A stretch of DNA of 64,000 nucleotides from Apostichopus japonicus (Eukaryota; Echinodermata; Holothuroidea; Aspidochirotida; Stichopodidae): positions 4,028,001 through 4,092,000 of the forward strand of contig NC_092566.1 of the NCBI RefSeq assembly GCF_037975245.1, in the 5' to 3' direction. The stretch's first letter is position 1, and each line of letters opens with the position of its first letter. Both the position numbers and the translations under genes were made by a program. Under the pieces are notes generated by a model. It saw nothing but the letters and a program-made list of their open reading frames with translations. It made no database searches and was not told the origin of the DNA. Positions 22,733 to 34,600 of the stretch are shown in pieces.

Positions 22733-22880
22733 TTACTTCAATTTGGGCATTCTTCTCAGCTGTATATACGCTATCACCAGAAGACCGACTGTCATGCAAA
22801 ATAAGGCCACTCCATTCTGCCAGAGACCCCAGACGGTGTAGTCTATGCCTTGGTTTTCCAGATAACTCGTACCAGAAGTG
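22733..22880 (-). CDS. ABCG2: Paralog B last coding exon: transmembrane helix 6
   Basis: 148 bp including the stop. It completes Cys582, then [40 protein letters not shown] and LRRMPKLK. The QGID-WGLW pattern and the basic tail after the last span are typical of ABCG2. Acceptor CTCCCAG. Confidence 0.93.
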
Positions 22881-25365
22881 CTGGGAGGAGAAACAAATGA
22901 AGAGATTGCAGCTTGGTATGAGATTCGATTACCATAGAAACCATGTTCGTTTACATCAGGGTTGTCCAACCTTTTGCAGAGGAGGGCCACATAGAATGAT
23001 AATGATGAAGGAGGGGGCCGCATGAACTCTACGCTCGATTTTTCGCGCGAAGCCCAAGGCAACAAAATAAGAGCACTGCACCCGGAACGCACTGATTTAT
23101 TTTCCTTCCTGATAGAACAGATGAATAAAGTCCAGCCGCCCCCCCCCCTTCCCCTGAGAGAGTGTCACACAAACTGACCTGTATGCAGTTTTTTGGACCC
23201 AGAAGGTTCGAATGATTGATTATATAGCTTCAAATTGTTATCAATAAATCTGCTCACTAAATTTCGCACCGTAGAGCATCTCTGGCGGGCCGGACGCAAC
23301 CCTGCGGCGGGCCGGACTGTGGCCCACGGGCCGTAGGTTGGACAACCCTGGTTTACATAAAAGAAGAACACATATCCCCCAACCATCGTCATTGGTCTAA
23401 ACGATAGAGGTAATAACCTCATGACAACTTCCCCCAAAACACCTGAAGAAAAATCTGATTCCATTTGGGAGATGTCACAGATGATTTAGTGATTATTCGA
23501 AGACGAAAAAAGCTGAAGACTTGATCAAGAATAATTATGACATTATCAAGCTATACGTTCTTCACATTTCTTATGTTTTTCTTTTGATTTCTTAACAATT
23601 TTTAACAGCGATGTACCGGACATGGGTTTCGCTGAAATATAAATATTGAAGCTCTTAACATGACCAATGGTGGCATCAATTTCAATGTCAACACTGTTAA
23701 CACTTTATCTTTGAAATATGCAAAAACAGAGAAATTTCAATTTTTTTTTTCTTCACAATGACTTCACACATTTACAACATGACAGCTCCCAGACAAGACT
23801 GTTAAACTAGAATATCTTCCAAAAATGGAGCAAATAATTTTCTTACCTGTTTGGGAGGTAGGAGGGAGGGGTGGGGTAGGAATTTGTTCCCCACAAAGAT
23901 CTCTGTCATATAAGGTAAAGATGATGGTTGTGTTTACATCACCTTCAAAGCATATATCCTTCGAGTGTGACTGCTGATTCTACGAAACATAGCCACCATT
24001 ACTCAGCAAAAGATTGTAATTGGACAAATAAAGACACCCATGCTTAAGATATTTTTTCAATGAGGGCTAGTGAGCAACAAATTAAATGATTCACAGAGAC
24101 TTTTCTATTATCAAAGTCTAACGTGTGAAAATGCACAATGGAAAATTTTGAAAAAAATTCAGCTTTTCTCTTTGTGAATTGAAGTGAAACTTGACCAGTA
24201 AAGCTAAGTGAAAAGGTAAAATAATTGTAAAGGTGTCTTTAATAGTTTATCAGTTGAGAAATAATTTCATAATATTTACTAGATATTAACTTTGGTAAAA
24301 TTGTTGAACAAGAAAAATAACAAGAAAGCTGTTTTAACTGTTACTCTAGAAGAATACTTGGATTGAACAACTTTTGACATATTGTTAGCAATTATTCTCT
24401 TTTTCATTTTATACTTAATACTTAGACATAACTTCAGAAAACTGACATTGTAATAGTTGAATGTCAGGATGAGACAGAAGTCAAGGACTACAGATATGCT
24501 ATATATAGTGCTGTGTTTCTTCTTCGAGATTAACAGATCAACTGACAATCTGATTTTTTATCAAATCATTCTTACATCTAATCTCTGATTCAGCCTCTGA
24601 AGAAGATCCTGCTAGGATCGAAAACGTCAGGCCCTCTTACTTTTACACACTCTCTGATAATTCTAAGCATGGAAACTATGCTCACTTTTTCAGTTCTTTT
24701 GCTTTTTCGAAGAAAAAGATTGAAAAGTGACAGAAATATAGCTCAACAATATTTGAGGGATGACTCTGGGGGTGACTTACCAAGTGGTAGTGTTTAAAGG
24801 TGTTTTCCCACAAAATTCCATTCCTTTCAACTCATTAATTGCCAATGCCTGTAAAAAAAAAACAATACAATAATGTAGTAGTGTAATAGATTCCTTTACT
24901 TTTATTATGCAAATGAAATGCAAATTTAGAGTTCAGTGGCAAGCAGAGCTGGTCATTATGATTAAGCAATCATGCGTTTCTTTGTTACGGCATTCTCCTT
25001 TGCTTGTATAACAGCAGGGAGTCATTATGTATATAGATTCCTCTTATTCCTATATAGGTCTTGAGTTATATAGACCTTTATGTACCTCTGTTTTATTCCA
25101 TAGCTGGATCACGTTTTGCCTCTTATGTTACAAACTTTACAAGATAAAGAAGTCCATATCAGTCTATGGAAACTATACATTGAGAGGTGCTACTATCTTT
25201 GCTATGTGTTTTTTATAACGTAGTTTAAGGTCATATACGGTGGTTTCAATGTCAAGACAAGGATTTATTTGTATCGTATCACTTACAGAGGCTAGAAAGA
25301 GCAATGTAGAAATAAACCGAGAAAGCAATTAAGTATTAATAGCAGTCTATATAAAGTATCCTTCA

Positions 25366-25434
<69 letters not shown>

Positions 25435-25603
25435 AATAACAGAAAAACTGTTAAACAACTATGCTGCATTTAGAGAAAGGCTGGATCTCGAGTGAGATAC
25501 AATAATTAAATTAGACAAGTGATTGGAAGTAAAACAGCCAATGTTTGGTTTTTGCAGAGCTTTCGATCAAAACTAGCTCTTCTTCAGTGCATGATCACCG
25601 AAA

Positions 25604-25658
<55 letters not shown>

Positions 25659-28600
25659 ACAGCAACTAGTCAATAGTAATAATAATAATTGTAAATAGGT
25701 TAGAAATGCATAATGAATTAATGTTCGATATTATTTGTGGACATTTTCTTAAAGCGGTAGGGAGGGGGAAGGTTTGCCCAATGTTTAATAGTATTTGAGA
25801 AAATTTTCTTATAAGCAAAGGGGTTGGGGTAGGGGGAAGGGTTGAGGAAAGAGGAAGGGAAAGATATATAATAATGACCCATTGTTCAATATTATTTCTG
25901 TACAGTTTCTTAAAGTAGATGGGGGTTTATGTGTGGAGGCTGAGTGGGGAGCAAAATGGACAAAGGATGATTTTTGCATACATCAGAAAGACCAAACTAT
26001 TGGCATCCTACCACAAATCCACAAACCCTTTATTACCCTAACACTAATATACCTCTTCACTATGAACTATAACATTATTTAAATGTAGAGATCTATAACA
26101 GGACTGCACTTACATTTTGACTGTATCTGAAAATACTGAGGTATTGGAGCCATCGTAACCAAGATGGCAAGGATGCAATATTGACAAGAAGACCACTAAA
26201 TATCTGAAAAAGACAGAAAAAAAAAACATGTTTATTTAACTAAAAAAACAATTAATCGTTAAATTCAAACCATATTTGCATACAATGTGTTTCCGAGTTA
26301 AAACTGGAGGGGCTGATGATAATAAAGATTGTTAATATTCTCCAAAGAAATTTGACAATTCAAGAGATATTTTTCAAAATTATACACAAGATTGTCCAAT
26401 CATGTGACAATCAAATCTGTTGTAACGTAGATTATGTTTCTATAACCTCGACTGAGTGTACATGTTTTCACCGGGAGGTGAAGGTGAGAGGCAGAGTAAG
26501 GAGAAAAGGGTGGGTGTGGGGCGAGGGGGGGGGGTTGGGGGTGGGGGGTAGGGAGGTATCCTATTCTAGCCATAAATTTCTTTGCTCTTTTCCATTGTCT
26601 AACTAAACTCCCAGTCAGTTTTCTGTTATTACTTTTATATAATAAAAAATATAATTGATAGCTTAAATCTTTGGGCACAAAAACAAACATTTTAGCAGGA
26701 ATGAGGGCTAAACACAACTTCAAAAATCACACTAAAAAGCATACACACAACCAAAAAATAGTACCAAACAGTAACATTGATCCCAATACCCAGAAATGTC
26801 ACAAAATATATGGACAAACTGCAGGAATATTTATTTGATCTAATAGAGAGAGTTAATTTGCTGTTAATTTTTGCAAAACCACCATACATTGAGAACATCC
26901 TTCAGATCTTATGAATAATGGAGAAAAAAGAAAGAAAGTAAACACGTCATTGGAAAGTTGGAAATAAAAGCCAGCATACAGCCACAAATTTGAAATGAGA
27001 AAGTAGATATTAGATATAAACGCACCATCATTAATACGTAACACATTGCGATTAGAAGCGTTGCAATGCCTGCTATGCTGACCGTCGAGCTGATAGCAAA
27101 AGCAAGCGCTGTTGCCGTGTAAGTGGTTAGTAAGAGAGTGAGCGTATATATGAAGAAGGCACCTGCATCTGCCTTCAGGCCTGAAAAAAGTAAAGAAATA
27201 TTAAAACAATACAGCAATATATATTCTTTTTTAGCTTAACTTTAGCAAAAAGAAAAGAACAAATGGAAATGACAGACCGACCTCATTACCTCATTTTAGA
27301 TAATGTTAGAAAGAAATAGATGGAAATATAAAATCTCTTAATACAAAAAGAAGAAGCTATGGCATGTTACTAGAAACTATGCATTTTATGAACGAAATTA
27401 TGCATTTTATGCCTTATTGGTTCTATATATTTAATTTTTAGGTTTTGTTACTATTTGTTTTGAGGTTTTACATTTGTAAAGCGCTTTGAGCAGCTTTGGC
27501 TGATTATGCGCTGTATAAATATTACTTATTATTATTATTACTGTGTTAATCAAAGTTCACACCGCAGGCCAAAAACAAAAGATTACACAAATAAAAAAGA
27601 AGAGTTATAGAGGGAGATATTTCATTTGATCAATTCCAATGAAACACAAAGAAAGGAAACAATAAAAAATGGTCAATGTTAAACAATGTATCATTCATCA
27701 GGTCAAACACAGATAAAAGAATGATGGTTTTCAGTAGCCAATTTATGAATGAAATACATTTGTATGTTTTGACAATGTTCCTCACATTCGTTTGAATTGC
27801 CAGACTGAACTGAAAATCTTTTGAACTTTGACCTGTGGTTGACCGCTTCAGTATATTCAACTTCCAATAATTTGTGAGAAAATGTTGCAACTTTGAGTAC
27901 ATATGAGGAGAAGTGATTGACTCATCAGTTAATTGCAAATAATTGTTTAATTATCAAGCCAAGACAGAAGAAAGAATAGAGATTCAGAATATAAATCAAT
28001 AATTACTTTTTTCATAAAATTGATCATGTATAAAGCTCTCCTGTTAAATCAACAGTCTGCAAACTACGGGAAGCAACCTAAAACCAATTTCATAGGATGT
28101 TTTCTCCAATGTTTGAAACTTGATCTATAACAGTCTTCGATCAAGTCTTCTTAAAACAATCGATTGAATTGTTCTCTTTTTAAAACATTTAGTCCAAAAT
28201 GCTATCTGAGAGGCGGGTCTGATGGGTTCTTACTTAGTCACATGTATTGAGGGGCTGGGTGGTTGGATGGATCCCTACTTATTCCACATGTATTAAGGGG
28301 CAGGGGGTCTGATGGGTACTTACTTAGTCCACATGTATTGAGGGGCGGGGGGTTTGAATGGGTCCTTACTTAGTCCACATGTATTGAGGGGCAGGGGGTT
28401 TGATGGGTCCTTACTTAGTCCACATGTATTGAGGTGCAGGGGCTTTGATGGGTCCTTACTTAGTCCACATGTATTGAGGGGCGGGGGGGTTTGATGGGTC
28501 CTTACTTAGTCCACATGTATTGAGGGGTGGGGTGGTTTGATGGGTCCTTACTTAGTCCAAATGTATTGAGGGGCGGGGGGTCTGATGGGTTCTTACTTAG

Positions 28601-31600
28601 TCCACATGTATTGAGGGGCGGGGTGGTTTGATGGGTCCTTACTTAGTCCACATGGAAGATCCTGGGTCGTGGACCTAAACCGTCTGCGGACTCCTGTCTC
28701 CAATTGAAGTCAAATCTGTATGAGATCTTACCTATCATCCAATACGTGATTGTGCAATAGAAGATGGAGGGTATGGTACGCATCGGAAGGAGATCACAGA
28801 TAGACTTGGAGAAGAAATACGCAGAAACTCGATAAAATCCACTCGCTGACTCGTGGCTGTCAAGGAAAATTAGTAAATGGGATTAAGAAATGTTCTTCTT
28901 ATCAGACTTATATCTTTTTCGTTTTCTTCCTTTTATCGCCTCTTCCTTTCATTCTCACTGCCCTTTTTTTTCTGGACAAATTTTGCTCTGTTCATCCTTC
29001 AATGGTCCAACTAAGGTGTCTGTCTGAGCATTTACTTTAACTGTGCCCTTATCTGGTTTTTGTTTCAGTTAAGATCTTCTAACTTCTATACAAGCAATGT
29101 TTCAAATGGTTTCTACATCTTCACCATGGCCACTCTATGACCACAAGAAACAACTTGTGACCAGTTTTAGCTAGACAGGTTTACTGATTCCTTGCTTCAT
29201 TTTATATGAGAACATTTCATATAAATAATATTTCACACAATATTTTTTTTTTCATTGCTGACTTCAACTGACCAGCACGGTTTTTGCACAAATGTGGACC
29301 TACGTACGAAGTTTCAAATAGGCCTATTTGCAAAGTTTTTAGATGTTGACCTGTTAGCCTGAGATGACAATTGACCTCCACAGAGAACAATAGGGTTTCA
29401 AGTATATAAATTCAATCCAAGCCATTACTTTTACACTTATCATGTCCACAAGGTATTCAGACTTTGAGTGATATTAATGTCAAGTGACCTTTGACCTCAG
29501 ACCTTGAATAAGCACGGCTTACAACACTTTTTGTATAGGTCCCTATCATGGTTTAATTTAAGTTTACTAGTGAGCCATACCCATGGGCTGATAAGAAAAC
29601 AAATAAAAAAAAAACATGAACTTACACAAAAATGTTTCTCTCTCGTATAAATAGTTCGATGGCGCTCATGTTTCCAAAAACTTGCTGCATGATCAGGAAG
29701 AAAAAGGCACCAATTCTGAAAAATGGAATAAAAATTGTAAAAAAAAAGCAAAATCCACTTCTTGTCATTAGTTGGTTATTGGCATGGAAAGTTAAGACAA
29801 GTCCCATCAACTATTATGGCCTCAAAAATTCAGATGGGAAAAGCGAAAGATAATAAAACATTAGAAAGCAAATGAGATAAGTGGGAAGGTGATAAGGAAG
29901 GATTTTCTTTTGTCTTTGAAGAAGAATTAAACATTGCTTGATTTTACAGCAGTGATACAATTCGATAGCACAACTAGTCCACTTTAATTTCAAAATTAGG
30001 AAGACAATTGGGAAAAGTTCTGATTTGATTCATAGAGATATGTTAAAAATCAAAAGGTTTTCAGACTGAATGAAAAACAAAATGAAAATTGTTTCTGTAC
30101 GACAAAGTACATTCCATTTTTACCTGTTCTGAATACCGTATTCAAGTGACTGGTCAAGCTGAAAGTAAATCATTCCCACGATGAGAGAGAAGAGGATAAT
30201 GGTCGTAGTCTGTTTAGGGAAAGAAAAGAACAGAAGAATTATTACATTTACAACAACAACAAAAAACCATGAAAGAAACATTAACAATAGAAACAAAATT
30301 TTCATCACTTTAGCAGAGATGCCAACCTCTTGACACAAAAAAACAGACTGAATATCCTAAAAAATCAGATTTTGGAGAGAAAAATCAGATTTTCACGAAA
30401 ACTTGACACTACTACTGGCCCGTTGGCCCCGGGCCAGTAAAATGTCAGAAAAATGTTATACTGGTAAGAACGGGCAAGTAAAATGTTTGCTTTTTCATTA
30501 ACATTTAATGAGAAAATTCTAAAGCTGCCCATTCCACATATTTTAGGCCCATGTAGGCTTGTTGTTCAACGTGTTTGTCGGGGTTTGGGGGGTTACTTGT
30601 ACATGTTCCTATATAATTCCACTTCCTTTTTAAAAGTTTTTTTTTTTTTTTTTTTTTTTTTTGAAAGATGAAAAATCATATTTTCAAGAGGCAATATCGT
30701 ATTATCGTATTTCACTTGTTTTATAGTACTAAATACGACAAAATCGTATTGGTTGGCACCTCTGCTCAAGCCCTTAAAATGATGACTGACTATATTGACA
30801 ATTCAACTGTTGTGGTATCTTTCATTGGCTTAACTGGAAGATTGTTCAAAGACAGAGAGGGATGGAGGGCTACAAAAAGTTTCCATGTGCAAATGGTGCG
30901 TTGCAACATTCAACTTAATATTTTTATTTGAATTAAACATAAACCAAATACTGTAGGCATTTTTCAGTTCACTTGGAGATTAACCTTACCACCACCCCCC
31001 CCCCCCCCCTCCTTCAGCCCTGTCTTAGGGACTGGCCTTTACCCTTGTGCAACTTTGTGTACTGATTTTCCAAAGCATCGAGATAGAAAAAAAACCTTTA
31101 AAATCTGGAATTTTGTCTCAAAAATTATTCTGTTAGAATGCAAACAATTGGTAAAAAAGTAGTCAAAGATTAACCTCACCTGTATCACTGTCAGGAAGGG
31201 ATTCCTAATAATATTCTTAACAGCCCTCTTAGCCAATTCTGAAAGCTGAGGAACAAGAAACACACTTTATATTAATAGTTTATTTCAAATGTAGTCATAA
31301 ACTAAGCCATCTTACAAGACAAGATTAAAATCATATTGAGGCTAACAGGGCAAATTTTTATTTGCATTTGGTTACCCCTCAGGCAACCCTGGTCTTATGT
31401 TTTGGTTGCCCAAACATCAACTTTGGCTGTCCCAAAAACTGAGGCAAAATGATAAAGGAGGACTATATGAGAGATGTGAAAGCTTGGTGAAAGAATACCA
31501 GCTTTGGGGGGGGGGGGCGGGTGGGGGGTGAGGCATTACAACTCCCCTTTGGGTGCATCATAGGCCTTCAATTATTATTGTATTATTTCAGTATCTTCAA

Positions 31601-34600
31601 AGTTATGGAGGGCGAAACCAGTTTATAATTTTATCTTTGTTGGGGGGTATTTAGTGACAAACAATCTGAACTGACATAAAAAACTAGTCTCTGGTTGTCT
31701 GCATAGAAAGTTGGACGTCTCGGACGATTGGTTGGCCGGTAAAAGTTTGTCCTGAGCTGGTCTTTTGAGCCATAAAATAGACAAAACTAGATACCACCAT
31801 GAGGCCTAGGAAGACAGTATTCCCCAAGTCATGAACTTTGATAAAGATTTCTCGATATTCTTACCTGCTTGAGGAAAGAACTGGGATATGAGATGAGCTG
31901 TTGTTGAAAACCGACTTCTGCTCGAAGGTCCTGTGTTATTCTGGATGCTTCTTTCTTTAGTTCTGTAGCAAAGTCACTTTTAAGAAACTCACCTTCTAGA
32001 TCTATGGAATCTCCTTTCCCACTGGGCTTGCCCATTTCTTTAAAAAAAATAATGTAAAACCAAAAAATCAATCAAATCAACATAAAATAAAGGGCAATAT
32101 TATGAAAAGAAAAGCAACACTAGGACAAAAACACATTTATAAGTTTTAACCCAGACAAGAACAAAACAAGAAAAGAAAAAGAATTTAAAAAGGAAAGGAA
32201 AATGGAACTATTATTAAGAGCTAAAAATGGGCAAACTCAATAATTCTGTCCCCACCGCCCCCCCCCCCCCTCATCAAAGAAGAAAAGTAAGCAAAAGTAT
32301 ATATATCAAGATAAATTTTTTTTCACAATAAATGCCTTTTATAATTGAATTGTTTTTGGCTTATCATTTCTGTGTTCCAAAGAACCTTACATTACGTCTA
32401 GAATTGATAACCTCTCCTAACAGTGTTTCTATATAGCTGTATTTGTACTAACAGACTACCGTACAAATTGCTCAGTCTTGGGCATAGTGAGATTTTGGTT
32501 CCCTCTGGCCCTTTCCTATAACAGACGTTACCCTTCTGGCCATCCTAGGATATTATGAACCCCTGTGCTATGGCATAGAATAGGAGCAGTTACACATCAT
32601 GTCACAGTGGATGTGCTGGTGGCTTCCAATTTGTAACAAAGATCCACCTCTAAATTTATACTGAGTACATACCCAGGTCAGGGTTCATTGCTGAGACGGC
32701 TGTCGAATCTCCGTTTATCACGTCCAGGAAAAAGTCTGGAGGATTGTTGTGTGGTTCACATATATATCCTGTTTAAGGATTTCACAAGAACCCCAAAAAA
32801 AGGGAGAAAATAGAATATAAAGAGGTAAATTGTCTACAAAGAGACCTGAAAAGTGAACCAAAATAAAGTAACTAGAAACAAAAATTCAGAGGAATATTTA
32901 ATTTTGGACTACAAATGTAAGAAGAATATATTCTCAGCAAGTTGGTGTAATTTGTATGCAATTCCTACATTGCATTACCTATGACACAAATTTTTCTTCT
33001 CAATCCGTTCATTAATTTTTTTTTCTTGCGGTCAAATAAGCTTGACAAAAATTACATTTCCGTACTTTTTATAAAATTGAGTAAAGTCTGTTGCTTTAGA
33101 AACCAAGATCTACACCTTAAAAAACTTTCATGTCAGAGGTCAAGTCTAATTTGCATATCTGATTTGGGGCTGAAAGCTGTTAATGTATTCAGTTGCTCCA
33201 CAGCACCCATATCCAATCACTGTCTGTAAAATGTGGAGCTGTGTTTGGGTAGGTGACATTTAAATGTCCTATTAAGACAGACTTAATGGATCAACTGATT
33301 TTCATGTCTCTTGTGATAACGAAAACGACGATATTTTTCTTTACCGATTGAAGTAAAATGATCCAATGCTTTGTCTGCCGGTCCATGGAAGACCGTGTTA
33401 CCCAAGGAGAGGAGGTGTAACTTGTCAAAGAGGCGGTAGATTGTGAAACGCGGCTGATGGATGGAGAATATAATTGTCCTACCTCTTTTGGACAATCTTC
33501 AAGAAGGAAAAAGAAATAAAGAAGGAGAATTAAAGAAGGAAATTTGTAGGGTGAAAGGATATAAAAGCCATTCATGCATCACCTTTCCTGTCACTAAATA
33601 TAACAGTGTTACCCAAGGAGAGGAGGTGCAACTTGTCAAAACAATTGGTAGATTGAGAATATACTGGAAGAAGGAAGCGTTCTCGTATTAAAAACGTAAG
33701 AAAATACGTCCAAATTCATCAAAATCATTCCCGTCCTATATAAAACTTGGGAAAATGGGAGTGGGGGGATTAGGGGATGCAGAAAAAATAGGGAGAGAGA
33801 GCAGTTACTTGAAACAAAACCAATGTCCAAAGTTGGAAAATATGCATCATTAATCTTCTTTGCACTAATGACATATTACTTCCCTGTAGAATGCTATGCT
33901 AACATATTGCCAGGCATATGCCATGATGTATCTCATACATGCCATGATCCTTGACTGTCTGCTACCCGTTGTGAATTTTAAAAGCATGTCCTGTCATTTC
34001 ATGAAATAACTTGTCCCTCAGTGGGGGGGGGAGGGCAGGGGGTTTCCAAGACTTGGATGCACGATGATATAAAACACTGTCAAAGAGATTTTTCTTGATT
34101 CCAACTGACCTGGCCAGAAGGTGCATAACTGCATTAGCTGTACTAGCATCTAAACCGGTGGTTGGTTCATCCAGAAACAGGACGGTGGGTTTGATAATCA
34201 ATTCCATTCCGATATTTGTCCTCTTCCTCTCTCCGCCGGAGACACCTCTGATGAACTCCGTTCCAACCTATAAATTTATTCATAAATGGAAATTAAATGA
34301 ATATTGAATATTGAAAAAGAAACCATGTTGATTTTTTCTACATATAGTACTTTCAAAAAAATGAAAAATGAAAAAAATGAGTAGGAAACAAGAAACAGAA
34401 ATATCAATACAAGGAACAGAGCAAGGATGAACTAAGATCAATAAAAAAACTGTGTCCTTTAAGGAAAATGATGAAATGTAGGATCATGCTTCTAACCTGA
34501 TGCCCTTACCATCTTATGCCACAACTTGTGAGGGCGTTGTGGTCAAGTGGTTAAGGCAGTGGACTTGTGATCTAAGGATTAAAGGTTCGAGTCCTGGCCA

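Noticed and set aside
22733-23092. 119-residue open frame taken as one exon
   Set aside because: Only the part up to 22880 is the last ABCG2 exon; the rest is intron and MITE sequence.
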